This document shows, piece by piece, positions 34,677 to 45,756 of a DNA stretch of 64,000 nucleotides. Each line of letters opens with the position of its first letter. The stretch's first letter is position 1. The stretch covers positions 64,470,270-64,534,269 of the forward strand of contig JALMQS010000099.1 of NCBI GenBank assembly GCA_024734495.1. Reading direction: 5' to 3'. The position numbers were made by a program, and so were the translations under genes. The DNA comes from Forficula auricularia. Taxonomy: Eukaryota > Arthropoda > Insecta > Dermaptera > Forficulidae. Below the pieces are notes generated by a model. That model saw only the letters and a program-made list of their open reading frames with translations, was not told the origin of the DNA and did not search any database.

Positions 34677-35036
34677 TTAAGTTATTTTATATATTCGGGT
34701 AGAGTTATTGTAAGCTCTTAAGCCCTTATAAAATACATTATTTATTGTACTAACTTTATTGACTTTACTCAAGTAGAAATCACTTCTCTGTCTTGCCCCG
34801 TATGAATGTATGGGATTCGTTTCATTTAATATGTCTATCAGATATTCAGGTGCTAATTGATTCCTAATTTTATAAATAAATACCATAACCTGCATTTCTA
34901 TACCATTCTTAACATCAAGCCACTCCAATGTATCAAGCATTGATTTGACTTTTGTAAATTTATTGCACTTTAATATATTCCTCATGACTTTGTTCTGTAG
35001 TCTCTGTAGACGCTCGATATCCGTTTTACAGAACAT
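34677..35036 (-). pseudogene. LINE reverse transcriptase C-terminal fragment (jockey-like)
   Basis: 119 codons encode the region downstream of the RT catalytic core: IERLQRLQNKVMRNILKCNK, a middle WLDVKNGIEMQVMVFIYKI, and the ending FYKGLRAYNNS. This LQ.LQNK..R.IL...-type block with a later YNxL-like end is conserved in jockey/CR1-type LINEs. The fragment ends upstream at the MITE at 35035, so the catalytic part is missing. Confidence 0.7.
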
Positions 35037-35291
35037 ATCGTCGGCTTAGAGTGTAAACCTGCTAACTCCATTTTTATTATATATGACATATTAATACCAT
35101 TCGAAAGAAAAAGAGATGGAGCATCGTTCAAGTAAGACTGCTACTTAAAATTACGATCGTAAGTTGTAGAAAAAAATGTGAAACATAGTTTCTTTCCATA
35201 ACAACAATTTTAAATTTTGTAGGTTTTTTTCTCTCCTGTAAAATTTCCTTGTTGTGAGTTAGCAGGTTTACTCTCTAAGGCGACGATATAT
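35035..35291. mobile_element. MITE with CTTAGAGTGTAAACCTGC ends, copy 1 (uninterrupted)
   Basis: Ends ATATCGTCGGCTTAGAG and CTCTAAGGCGACGATAT extend the inverted repeat over about 34 bases, with AACCTGCTAACTC inside. This copy preserves the empty site TATATATGACATATTAAT where copy 2 (45711) carries insertions. Confidence 0.8.
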
Positions 35292-35510
35292 AATATTGTA
35301 GGGCAGTACATGAAGTGGGGCAAGATGGTAGTTTTATATATTAGTGATGCCGTATAAGAGGATTTAGCTATTCTGCCGAGTACACCTACTTTTGGTGGCC
35401 AAATAAGCTTTTAATCCCTGGCCATGAATTAAAATATTTGATAATATAAATACAATTATTTTATAAAAACAATCTAAAAACTTTTATTAAAGTTCTAAAC
35501 ATTTCTACAG
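35292..35510. other. No gene recognised
   Basis: AT-rich. Confidence 0.5.
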
Positions 35511-35527
35511 ATATTCTACGTTTATGA

Positions 35528-35642
35528 ATGGAAAATTTGGAAGATAGTTATTTTATGAATGAATTGAATAGATCATTTCAAAAACCTCATATGTCAAGAT
35601 TTTTCCAGACATGCTTTTTTTGTCGCGAACACTTTCTCAAAG
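35528..35642 (+). CDS. Candidate first coding exon with CxxC, unknown protein
   Basis: Acceptor AACATTTCTACAG (35510), ATG at 35528 and donor AAAG|GTAAAC (35643). The 38 codons begin MENLEDSYFMNELNRSFQKP and continue to SRFFQTCFFCREHFLK, where CFFC could start a zinc finger. The other two frames are closed. No partner exon of matching phase was found; identity unknown. Confidence 0.3.
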
Positions 35643-36375
35643 GTAAACCTATAATTTGAGTAAAAACCATACATTCCTTCCTCTTCAAACAGCACCCCAA
35701 AGTCGCCTTTCATTTCTTAAACGACACATGTCATAATATGATTGTTTTATTCAAATTGAATACCACCTAACCCTGTTTCTTGCTAAAACAACATAAGTCA
35801 CGAATAGTGTTTCTAATTGATGAAGGGGTTAAAATAAGAGACGTGCAGCTTTTATTTATTTATTTTTTATTTATGAACTCCCGCTAACGTTTCGGCTATT
35901 GGTTGTAGCCATCTTCAGAGCTAAACAATGACAAACAATGTTAACAATATTAAATCGGCCTTGTCCGAGTACATCAATCAATTATAATTTTGTTTTTCTA
36001 CTCACCGGGAATTTGTCAATATTTATATTAAAAAAATTTTGGATACACCAGTCATCAGATAAAACTATATACAAGAAATATACATATGATATATACAAAA
36101 CAATATACAAGGGTGTTAGCTAAAAGCTAAGACTTTTAGACTATTATTGTCTTTTCCGTTTAAGATGAAATGCAAAGCAAATGCGAGAGAGTTTTTAACT
36201 TACAATTAAATATAAGATAATTATCATTCATTAATTGGTTCATTAAGACAAATTACACATAGATATACAGATATATATATATACATAGACATAATATTTA
36301 TTTAATTATCCATTAATCAAAGTTCGTCAAATTAATCTTCAATTAGTATGTTATGATATGATAAAATTGTGTAAT

Positions 36376-36890
36376 TAAAATCTTTTGAAATTAACAGTCT
36401 TATTTACAAAAATAAACATAGATTCCAAAATCTGCCAATTCCGTATATTATTTTCAAAATTAAATGTATGGCCTTCATCAAGGGCATGTGCGGCCAGTGC
36501 TAAATGTTTTTCTTCTCTTGCAACATTATATTTATCAAGGGGTGAACCGCGACCTAATATGCTGTACACCTACTTCCACTTGTACTTCCAAATATTTCCA
36601 GGCACTTTCAAATATTTCCAAACACTTTCAAATATTACCAGGTAGTTCCAAATATTTCCAAGTACTTCCAAAATACTTCCAAAGAGGTGTAAAGTGTACA
36701 CCTACTTCCAATCGTGGATCACCCCTCGATATTTATCTTGGGAGATACATATGATGTGTTGATCTCGGTCTATAGATGATAACAAAATTTTCGTCAATTT
36801 TTTTCTTTATAGATTCGGATAAGCCAGCTATATATGTAAGGCTTCTATATAATTTCAAATTGTTTGGATTTGCATTAGTTGTTGCTATCC
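36376..36890 (-). pseudogene. PLE linker/GIY-YIG endonuclease remnant, split by a hAT MITE
   Basis: Upstream part (36890-36727): readable as ...YIAGLSESIKKKIDENFVII then YRPRST, the GLSE..I....... RP block that lies between RT and endonuclease in PLEs. Downstream part (about 36536-36376): ALAAHALDEGHTFNFENN and LESMFI...VN, the ALA.H....GH.F.FE signature of the PLE endonuclease C-terminus. The GIY-YIG motif itself is not visible. The MITE at 36538-36726 separates the halves. Confidence 0.65.
36537..36726. mobile_element. hAT-like MITE, CGAGGGGTGAACCGCGA ends, copy 1
   Basis: Starts CAAGGGGTGAACCGCGAC and ends GTGGATCACCCCTCG, with ATATTTAT directly on both sides (8 bp). The interior is a minisatellite of about 19 bases (ACTTCCAAATATTTCCA) repeated about five times. 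Confidence 0.82.
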
Positions 36891-37071
36891 TTCCCTTATA
36901 TTGAATGTTTTTCCTCTGAAGAAGGCTACAACCAATAGCCTAAACGTTAGCCGGAGTTCATAAATAAAAGCTGCACGTCTCTTATTTTATCCTCATCACA
37001 TAAATTAATACAACTTCAGCTATAAAGAATTCCTAAAATAAATAGTGTTTCTGTTTTTCTGTTTAAATTTA

Positions 37072-37835
37072 TCTATATATATATATATAAAATTAAGGTT
37101 TTGCCTGTACATTGCTCCAAATCACGCCAAATTTTGGTTGCACACGTTTCAAGCAAAGTTATGAACGAAAACACCCTCAACAAAATTCTCTGTATGTTTC
37201 CGAGGTTTCCGCGAAAAGTTGCTCACGATTCACGTCAAAACGGCTTAAGGGATTGTTATGAAATTTCATATTTGTATCAGATGTCTTCTAACTTACGTTT
37301 TTAGCTATATAACGTTTTGATATTTTGATCCCAAAAGGGGGTTGGGGTGGGGGGGGGTGGACGAATGAAAATTATCAAATATCTCATAAACTATCAACTC
37401 TACGGCAAATTTTATAATGAGCAAAGCTGTAGGGGATGTAATTTGTGACAACTTTTAGTTTAAGAAAATTCGCCCAAAAAGGGGGGGGGTGAAAATATGC
37501 AAATTCTTGCTCTTGGAGCAAACTCAACCAAATTTTGTAGTTACCATAATCTGTGGGTCACTAGAAGGCTAGAAATGCAAAAATCTAGGGTGCGTGGGTG
37601 GAGTGGGGGGGTGGGTTAGGGCATGGGGTGGAGTGAGGGAGTAAGTGCGGAGAGGGGCTGGAGCGGGAGGTCCAGGGTGCTGGGCGGGGTGGACTGCAGG
37701 TTTGGGGGAGGGTTCAGGTGAGGGTCCAGTGGCGTAGTGGGGTGGTACGGAGGTGGGGCGGGGGTGCAAGGATGGAGCATGGGTGCGGGTGCGGTTGTGC
37801 ATAGGGTGCTGTGGTGCAGGTTTCGGGGGGTCGAA
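37072..37835 (+). mobile_element. Helitron B, copy 3, 3' end lost
   Basis: A|TCTATATATATATATATAAA start, same body, one shared module near 37520, GC-rich tail 37590-37830. No CTAG end; the sequence changes to AT-rich near 37835. Confidence 0.75.
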
Positions 37836-38047
37836 TAAAAATATAAATATTTATGAAAAAGAATGTCTCTTAAAAATTCCTGAAAAACTGGCAAAACACT
37901 CCATACCTCACCTTTTGTTAATATACTATAATTTTTAAGTATTGACTAAAATTTCAATCATCTCCAAACTTAACTCCAATTTTTTTTCTGAACATCTACA
38001 ATTACATACATCTACTGTTTACAGTGTAGACTGCACTTTTCCAAGTG

Positions 38048-38195
38048 TATTTCAGAACACATTTCAGAATTCTCAATTGAATATTAGAAAATCACAAATG
38101 TATTTTAGAAATCTCAATTCAATTTCAGATAATCTCACATTGTATTTCAGAATTCTCAATTCAATTTCACAAAACCTCAATTGAATTTTAGAAAA
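38048..38195 (+). repeat. Minisatellite, period about 20 bp
   Basis: Units of the form TTTCAGAATTCTCAATTCAA recur about seven times with variation. Confidence 0.7.
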
Positions 38196-38280
38196 TAAAC
38201 ATATATGATTGAGGGGAACTGTAGCGCATGTCACATGACTTTCCCTTAATATTAAATAATCTAATTGAAATTAATGGAAG

Positions 38281-38705
38281 GCAGAACAGGGGTAGAGAGA
38301 AGAAAAATTAACATATATCCAAATAAGGTGTAATTTATTGGAATCCTTTCTTCTTCCTTTCAAACCGACGTTTCGAGGATTCTTCCCTCCTTCTTCTGGG
38401 TTTCAAGGGTCAATAAGGAAACAAATAAAATGCTTCCTTCCTCTCTCCACAGCAGTGTTTAAAACTTTTTTCTATGCTTCTGCTAAGGAAGAAAAAAGTT
38501 TGAAACACTTCTATGGAGAGAGGAAGGAAGCATTTTATTTGTTCCCTTCATTGACCCCTTAAAACCCTGAAGAAAGAGGGAAGAATCTTCCGAAACGTCG
38601 TTTGAAAGGAAAGGAGGAAGGATTCCAATAAATTACACCTTATTTGGATATGTGTTAATTTTTTCTTCCCTCACTACCCCTGGGCTGCCTTCCATTACAT
38701 TCAAT
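38281..38705. repeat. Palindrome with hammerhead-like motif, family b copy 2
   Basis: Arms with AATTTATTGGAATCCTT and GGAAGGAAGCATTTTATTTG and complements. Right arm plus strand: CTGAAGA (38567-38573), stem, GAAAC (38592-38596). The left arm core is damaged (CAGAAGA). Flanking CTGGGCTGCCTTCCAT is shared with 17400-17425. Confidence 0.78.
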
Positions 38706-38946
38706 TTAAAGTTCTACCAGTCCGTCTCTCTCCAAAGAAAATTTCGTGCAAATAAAATTAAATAATCTGCTATTTTTGTGAAATTATATTTTTAAATGTT
38801 TTGGCTTGTAATTCTCAAGCAGTGTGTTTGTATCTTAATTAATATAAGAAATAACGAATATTTTCAATCAGGCAAATAGTACATTGAGTCTAAATTATTT
38901 TATTTAATAAATCATTTCTTTATTTAAATATAAATCTTAATTTTAG

Positions 38947-39058
38947 GTCTACACTTCCCGATCCAAAATTGAAATCTACGAGCCTGATGTCTGACTTCTT
39001 TCAACGTCAATATCTACTAGTATTGTCCTGTGTGGAATTTTGGATAGATACGTATATT
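38947..39058 (+). CDS. Weak exon candidate, unknown protein
   Basis: Acceptor TAATTTTAG (38946) then a frame entered in phase 2 (one base completes a codon) with 37 codons, beginning STLPDPKLKSTSLMSDFFQR, to TAA at 39056-39058. A possible donor GATAC|GTATAT would leave a phase suited to the 41582 exon. Poor donor and unknown identity keep confidence low. Confidence 0.22.
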
Positions 39059-39239
39059 TAAGGTATTATTATTAGTGAAAAAATTTTGTTTGATGAGAGT
39101 TGAAGAGTTGTTGAATCTTAAAAAGAAATCACTGAAGTTCTCCTCTGCTTGATGCATCTGGGGGCACGGCAGTGCCCCAGCCAAGTTCGATTCGAGCGGG
39201 GATGTGTGCACTGCCAGACTACCCTTTACAGGAAACAAC

Positions 39240-39745
39240 TCAAGCCATTTTGACGCCTCTGTAACTTCATAATGGAAACCTCTACATGGCTGAAATTTTT
39301 TTCAAGAATACTGGTCCATAAGCTTAACTAAATTACAAAATTTCATATTTCTACTGTTTATACCATCCAAGTTACAAGAATCCAAAGATGGGCTTTTTCG
39401 TCACTGACTGACTCACTCACTTACTCATCAAAATTCTAGAGTACTTCCGCTAACCCTAGAATGCTGAAATTTGGCAGGCAGGTAGAGTTTGGGGTACAAT
39501 TAATGGGAAAAATCCAAAAATCGAAACTTTCCCTTCTTCAGAACCTAAAATGAAGGGGTGAAAGTTATAGACTTAATTAACATATACTAAAAATTCAATG
39601 AGCCTAGAATGCTGAAATTTGGCATACTGGTATAGCTTGACACATTAATAAAGGAGGGAATTGAAAAATCAAAACTTTTCCTTCTTCAAGGCTCGAAATG
39701 AAGGGGTTAAATTTATAGGATAAATCCAACTTACAAAAAGAAGTG
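39240..39745. repeat. Dispersed-repeat-like block with ACTGACTGACTCACTCAC
   Basis: Two diverged units with AGAATGCTGAAATTTGGCA near 39458 and 39606 and CTTCTTCA...GAAATGAAGGGGT nearby form a tandem of about 148 bases. A hairpin GGGGGCACGGCAGTGCCCC lies upstream at 39160-39178. Confidence 0.5.
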
Positions 39746-40332
39746 AAATCTCAACAAAAACACTTGTGTAAAAAAAGGCCAAGTTTGATTAATAAAATCC
39801 GTTATCCAGAAAAAGTAGTGAGATCTAATGTGCTGCCAAGTTCAACATCATCAATTTATTAAATGAGTCGAGAATATATTAGTAACTTCAATTAAAACGC
39901 ATGTTTTTCATTTCACATGTCCCTCTATATTTTTTATTGATTTCACATTTTTAGTTGAAATTATTTTCATAAAACTTGGCTTTTACGCATTATTACGTAT
40001 GTCACGAATTACTAGTTACCATATCACGGGATCTTAATAAGAGGGAGTGGTGGAGGCCCTATCAAACAATAATAAAAATAATTTAAGGGGTAAAAGCCAA
40101 GTTTTAGGAAAATAGTTTCAACTAGAAATGTGAAATCAATAAAAAATATAGAGGGACATGTGAAATGAAAAACATGCGTTTTAATTGAAGTTACTAATAT
40201 ATTCTCGACTCATTTAATAAATTGATGATGTTGAACTTGGCAGCACATTAGATCTCACTACTTTTTTTGGATAACGGATTTTATTAATCGAACTTGGCCT
40301 TTTTTTACACAAGTGTTTTTGTTGAGATATAA
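39746..40332. repeat. 587-bp palindrome, arms about 240 bp
   Basis: From ATCTCAACAAAAACACTTGTG and GGCCAAGTTTGATTAATAAA to near-perfect complements ending about 40331; centre near 40045 is unique. The arms differ at only a few positions. Confidence 0.88.
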
Positions 40333-40365
40333 ACATTAAAGGTGGCCCAAAAAACGAATATTTTT

Positions 40366-40998
40366 TTACTTTTTCATACAGGGTATGGTCAAATATTGTA
40401 ATCGTGCATGAAAAAAGTGTTGTTTTTTTGCTTCTTTTTTTCGAAATATCTCAAAAACGTTTGAAACTATTTTGATTAAAAAAATTGAGCGAAACCATAG
40501 CATTTCGGTCTACAAAAAAGCCCTAATAAGTGAACATCGAAAAAATTATATTTTTCGAGATAATAATTGTTTTGTCAAAATGTCTGTTAGTACGTTAGTT
40601 AGTACGTGCGTTACCAAATTTTTGTGGACGAGCTAGCTCAAAAACTAGTGTGAATATCAAAACCAAATTTCAGACGAAGTTTTGGTGCATTGAGATTAAG
40701 ATCTGATTAGATTTTGGTGCATATCGACCCAAAATTAAGGGCGCCTGAGGGGGGGTTAAAAATTATAAATCTAAACCATTTGATCAAACTCAACCAAATT
40801 TTGTATACATAATCAGTGAACCTCCAGAAGTCTAAAAATGCAAAAACTAACCACCCAAAATGGATGGGGGGGGGGGGTCAAAAAATTAAAATATAGGCAC
40901 TTGTACCAAACTCAACCAAATTTTGTATACATAATCAGTGGGCCCCCAGAAGACTAAAAATGCAAAAACTAACCCCCCCCCTCTACATGATTATAAAT
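40366..40998 (+). repeat. TTTACCATACA-family repeat, copy 5
   Basis: Conserved block 40370-40740, then two module units with G tracts (40790, 40915). Cut at CTACATGATTATAAATAAT by a hAT-like sequence. Confidence 0.75.
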
Positions 40999-41215
40999 AA
41001 TGGTGGCTCGCGAGCCGCATGCGGCTCTTCAGTCAATCTCGTGCGGCTCTTGAACCCTCTTGAATAATAGTGATTTTAAAAAGCACAGGGGGTCATAAAG
41101 ATCTACCACATTTTAAAGAGGTATAAAAAAATGAAAAAATTTTAACTAAAAAGAAACTGAAAATTTTTGAAATGAACATAAAATAATTTTTTTTTAATGT
41201 ACTTTAAACATTATC
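40999..41215. mobile_element. hAT-like end fragment (CTCGCGAGCCGCATGCGGCT)
   Basis: GGTGGCTCGCGAGCC is like the ends of several animal hAT elements; no partner end. Confidence 0.45.
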
Positions 41216-41224
41216 AGACAAAAA

Positions 41225-41480
41225 GCGGGGGGGGGGGGGGGTCAAAAATGAAAATTCTAGCCCTTTCGACCAAACTCAACCAAAAAATTTTGTATACATA
41301 TTCTGTGGGCCCCAAAAAGGCTAGAAATGCAAAAACTAATCACCCAAAATGGGGGGAGGGTCAAAAATGAAAATTCTAGCCTTTTTCGACCAAACTATGT
41401 AGGTATACAAAATTTGGTTAGTTTTTCCATTTCTAGCCTTTTTGGGGCCCACAGAATATGTAGGTATACAAATTTGGTTG
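41225..41480. repeat. Shared-module array in palindromic arrangement
   Basis: Two direct units and one inverted unit, as at 14940-15275, with ATTCTGTGGGCCCCAAAAAG. Confidence 0.78.
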
Positions 41481-41482
41481 AG

Positions 41483-41574
41483 TTTTGACTTTGAGCTATA
41501 TAACATTAATGTTATTTGTTAATTTAAGTTTTGACTTTAAGCTATATAACATTAATGTTATTTGTTAATTTAAT
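41483..41574 (+). repeat. 46-bp tandem duplication
   Basis: TTTTGACTTTGAGCTATATA and TTTTGACTTTAAGCTATATA start the two units; nearly identical, just upstream of a splice acceptor. Confidence 0.85.
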
Positions 41575-41581
41575 TTTTCAG

Positions 41582-41648
41582 AGGCGAAATAAAAACTTAT
41601 CGTCGACACCTCATGAAGCTTGAAGCTGGTTGTTTATCAGCCAAGTAG
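41582..41648 (+). CDS. Candidate terminal exon, unknown protein
   Basis: Acceptor TTTAATTTTTCAG (AG 41580-41581). In phase 2 it reads GEIKTYRRHLMKLEAGCLSA then K and TAG at 41646-41648; the other two frames stop early. The peptide looks like ordinary protein. Its phase fits the donor of 33007-33119 (joined codon AAA). I do not recognise the family. Confidence 0.33.
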
Positions 41649-41939
41649 AAATTTATCCGGATTATTATAAGGTAGGATCTATATAGTCTTTAATTGATAT
41701 TCAAATAATCTACTCTTTCTTATATTCTTGTCTACCGATACTATGTCATCCATTTTCATACTGAAATACGATGGACCTGAAATTGCATCTAAACTTTCTT
41801 GTACATTAAAATATATCCACTTATAATTTAGTAAATAACCAATTATCAAAAATACAAGTTTCTGCTAATATAATCTAGATTGACATAACCAATCAGAATG
41901 CACGACGTTTAGACAATTAGGTCTGTAGTCATGTTTAGT

Positions 41940-43510
41940 GCTGGGGTAATTAATGGAATAAGGGCTTATTGAGGTTTTTCAATCCCTATTTGTTGTTAAG
42001 TCAACCAGAAACCAAAATTTCGGAGTTTTTTCAGTTTTTCTTGAATAACTCTAAAACGGCTTATCAAATCAAAAAGATATTTATTAGATAAATTAAAGGT
42101 CTTTAAATTACGCGTAAAATGATAAAAATTTCATCTATTTAGGTTCGGTAGGTCCCGTACAATGTCCCCGGGATCACTTTTGAATATCCCTAAAACTCGT
42201 ACTTTTTTCGATTTTTCTCAATTTTGACCATGAAGGTTTTCGACAAAGACAACTCTATACATTTTTAAACTAGATTAAATTTGCTACAATTTAAATAAAG
42301 TTTAATCTTAATTGGATAATGGTAACATGAGGTTGAAGTTTTGAAAAAATGCAATTTTTTGCAAAAAATTTCAATTTTAGGTTAAAAATAAAATAAAATG
42401 AGAGAGTCTTCTGTTTTTTAATTCGACAGTGAAATCTTTTATTCAACTAATAAAAAATTTCAATTTTTCCTTCATAAAATGAAAACCATTCATTCTAGAA
42501 ACTTGATTCCTATCTCATTGTCTAGGAAATTTTGTTGACTTGAACGTTTACTTGGACCACTTTTTTGTTAAAATTCTTACATTTATAGATATCCTACATT
42601 TTCCGGACAGGATATGAATGATATGATCCGAACCTCAAAAGCGTCATGGAAAATGCTGGGTATCTATAAATCTAAGAATATCTAAAAAGTGGTCCAAGTA
42701 AACGTTTGTTCCAACTGAATTTCCTAGAGAATGAGATAGGAATCGGGTTTTTGGGATGAGTGGTTTTCATTTTATGAAGGAAAAACTGCGATTTTTTGAA
42801 ACAATGGATCATTTCCTGTCATGGAAAATGTTGGATATCTATAATATAAATCTAAGAGTTTTAACAAAGTGGTACAAGTAAACGTTCAAGTCAACAAAAT
42901 TCCCTACAGAATGAGATAGGAATCAAGTTTCTAGAATGAGTGATTTTCATTTTGTGATGGAAAAAATCGTAGTTTTTCAAAACTTCAACCTCATTGCGGC
43001 ACGGGTTACCATTGTCCAATTAAGATGAAACTTTATTTGAATTATAGCAAATTTAATCTAGTTTAAAATTATATATAGTGGTCATTGTCGAAAACGTGCT
43101 CCTTCATGGTCAAAATGGGAAATAATCGAAAAAAGTGAGAGTTTTTGGGAGGAAGTGATCCGGTGGGCTGTTTTTTGGATCCCCGTTAAAAATCGAACTA
43201 CCTACTTTTCCATTTCTTTTTTTTTAATCAACGTGAAATTTTGTCTTCTTTAATTTACTATAGGACGGTTATTTACAAAATATGGACCGTTTTCGAGTTA
43301 TAAGCTAAAAACTGGGAAAAAGTCCGGAAATTTCGAGGTTTTTCGGCCACCAAAAGTTCTTCCCCACACTTTCGAGGTCGCAAACTTAGATTTGGCATAC
43401 CCACACCATACCAAACAATTCTAGAAAAAAAAATATTTTCCCGCAATTAATGTAAGCTGAACCACTTTTTGGATCCTCTATTTACTGGGCTATCATTAAT
43501 ATTATCTAAA
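41940..43510. repeat. Repeat-rich block related to the GGCGTAGCCAG hAT-like element
   Basis: Shares TTTTCGAGTTATAAGC, TCGAGGTTTTTCGGCCACCA and other stretches with 17765-18122 and units such as TTCTAGAAACTTGATTCCTA with 23930-24260. Units appear in both orientations (42430-42600 against 42640-42800), so it is internally palindromic. Terminal repeats are not clear. Confidence 0.55.
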
Positions 43511-44180
43511 TATTTATTAAATTGTTCTTTTATATGATTTAGTATTCATTAATTCCCGCGCACGCATCGATAAAAGCCTCTACAAAAGAATAGTTTTTAA
43601 GGAATTTGGTGTTGGTATTTGGTGAAACATTTTTTATCCAATAATTCTACAAAAGAAGTAAAAAGATTATATTATATATGTATTATAAAATATATACTCT
43701 TAATATTTTTACAGCATTTAAAAGAATTAAAAAAATTTTTAACAACATTTTTGTTACCATTATTTCAATCTTTTATGAAAACTATGATTTTTACTAAAGT
43801 TGGTTTCATTTAACTTCATTGAAAACAATACTAATATTAAGCTTAAGCTCGAATTCAAATATTCCATTCACTCTATTTTGGCTTCTAAGTTGTAACAGTT
43901 ATTAAGGAAACTAGGCAAGATTCATTTAATATAAAGGAATTTTAGGAGAGTTTACTTGCCAGAGTAAGAAGATATTAGGATTTTTTTAAAGAAAGAAGAT
44001 TCAAATCTTTCTTTATGTGGAAATATTTATTTTGGCCATTGCTCTCTGATCTCAGACTACTCGAGACCATTGTCAAGGCCTGAAACAATAGTTCTAACTT
44101 TGTATCTATAAAAATTAGAGACAAATGATAGAGGACAATTATTATCTCAAAAAGGAATTAGCTTTCCAATTCATAAATTT
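43511..44180. other. No gene recognised
   Basis: Contains a minus copy of the GTTTCAC/CCAACACC module at 43601-43632; otherwise AT-rich. Confidence 0.5.
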
Positions 44181-44945
44181 TTACTTTACCATACAGGGTA
44201 TGGTCAAGTATTTTAATCATACATGAAAAAAGTTATTTTTTTCCTTCTTTTTTTCTAAATATCTCAAAAACGGTTGAAACTATTTTGATTCAAAAAATTG
44301 AGCGAAACCATGGCATTTCGTTCTACAAAAAAGCCCTAATAAGTGAACATCGAAAAAATTATATTTTTCGAGATAATAATTGTTTTGTCAAAATGTCTGT
44401 TTAATTAAGTCTGTGCGTTACCAAATTATTGTGGACGAACTAGCTCAAAAACTAGTGTGAATATCAAAAACAAATTTCACACGGAGTTTTGGTGCATTGA
44501 GATTAAGAGCTGATTAGATTTTGGTGCATATCGACCAAAAATTGGTGGAGGGGCGGTTAAAAATTAAAAATCTAGGACATTTGAGTAAACTCAACCAAAT
44601 TTTGTATACATAATCCGTGGGCCCCCAGAAGACTAAAAAACTAACTATCCAAAATGGGGGTGGGGGGGGGGGGCAAAAAATGAAAATATAGGTCTATGGT
44701 ATACATAATCAGTGGACCGCAGAAAACTAACAATGCGAAATCTAACCGCCCAAAATGGGAGTGGGGAATGAAATTCTTGTACCAAACTCAACCAAATTTT
44801 ATATACAGAAGGGCCCCAGAAGTCTAAAAATGAAATAACTAACCCCTCTACATGATTATAAATAATTTTATTAAATATTAAATACAAAAGAGGGACCGGG
44901 GTGGGTGGTAAAGTCAAGTGGATTAGAACGTGTCAGTTTATTTTC
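44181..44945 (+). repeat. TTTACCATACA-family repeat, copy 6 (both ends)
   Basis: TTACTTTACCATACAGGG start, conserved block, three module units (44585-44860) with G tracts, and GGTAAAGTCAAGTGGATTAG with ACGTGTCAGTTTATTTT end. Confidence 0.78.
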
Positions 44946-44980
44946 AGTTGTAATTATTTTGATTTTTTTAATTTAAAACA

Positions 44981-45041
44981 ATGGAACCTTTCATCTTCAC
45001 TTGTGGCTCCGAGCGTGAGGGGCTGGACTCCGCTTCACCAA
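44981..45041 (+). CDS. Candidate first coding exon, unknown protein
   Basis: ATG in a good context (AACAATGG) starts 20 codons, MEPFIFTCGSEREGLDSASP, ending at donor CAA|GTAAGC (45042). The stretch is clearly richer in G and C than its surroundings. A TTATTTTCAG acceptor lies 35 bases upstream. No downstream exon was matched. Confidence 0.3.
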
Positions 45042-45213
45042 GTAAGCTTCATCAACATTATACTTACTATATTTAATCGTATACAACCAGAATTATAATG
45101 TGCGTTTGATCTCATATTTAAAGGATTTTATTTCGGAAATTCTCTAAAGAGGACGCAGATCACTTTGCTGAGAATATAATTTCAAATATTAAAATAAATT
45201 TAGTAGTCATTGA

Positions 45214-45600
45214 GAGTCCGGGAGCGAAAATGTCCACTAATTATAGAAATACAAATTATAATAGAAGGGTTTATGTAATTATTATGATAACACAGTATTA
45301 TTTTTTAAAAATCCTGTTCAATCTATCTCAAGCAAGTCAATAGAAATAAAAAGTGTTGAAACGTGGTTGTTCATTCTTGTATTTTATCAAAAATGTCTAA
45401 TCTTGTCCGGGAGCGACAATGTCAACTGATTATAGAAATACAAATTATAAACGAAGGGTTAATGTAATTATTATGATAACAGTATTATTTTTTAAAAATC
45501 CTGCTCAATCTTACTGTTTTCAAAATACAAGGTGTCGAAACGTTCGTTGTTCATTCTCGTATCTTATTAAAAATGTCTAATCTTGTGGTTTCAACAAAAA
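45214..45600 (+). repeat. Tandem duplication, period about 193 bp
   Basis: GTCCGGGAGCGAAAATGTCC and GTCCGGGAGCGACAATGTCA start the units; both end with AAAAATGTCTAATCTTG. About 85-90 percent alike by eye. Confidence 0.82.
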
Positions 45601-45756
45601 CTGGTCTTTTGATATTTTTCCAATACTTTAGTAACAGATTAATGAATTTTTTTTTTATTATTTATTCTAAAGGGTTTTAATAGATAATTTAAATATATGT
45701 ATTTTAGAGCCTTAGAGTGTAAACCTGCTAAATCCATTTTTTATCATATATGACAT

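Larger units (their letters stand above)
35831..36991 (-). mobile_element. Decayed Penelope-like element between inverted hammerhead-bearing ends
   Basis: Ends AAAATAAGAGACGTGCAGCT and complement enclose 1.16 kb. The left end (minus strand) has CTGAAGA (35918-35912), T, GGCTA...TAGCC, GAAAC (35893-35889); the right end (plus) has CTGAAGA (36916-36922), A, GGCTA...TAGCC, TAAAC. Between them lies a PLE endonuclease remnant. PLEs are known to carry hammerhead motifs in their terminal repeats, which supports reading the other palindromes here as PLE-derived. Confidence 0.72.

Noticed and set aside
36375..36569. A self-contained 64-codon host gene
   Set aside because: The start comes from the inserted MITE and the remainder matches a PLE endonuclease.
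38567..38596. Canonical active hammerhead
   Set aside because: CTGAAGA and GAAAC are present but the intervening stem is poor; kept only as hammerhead-like.
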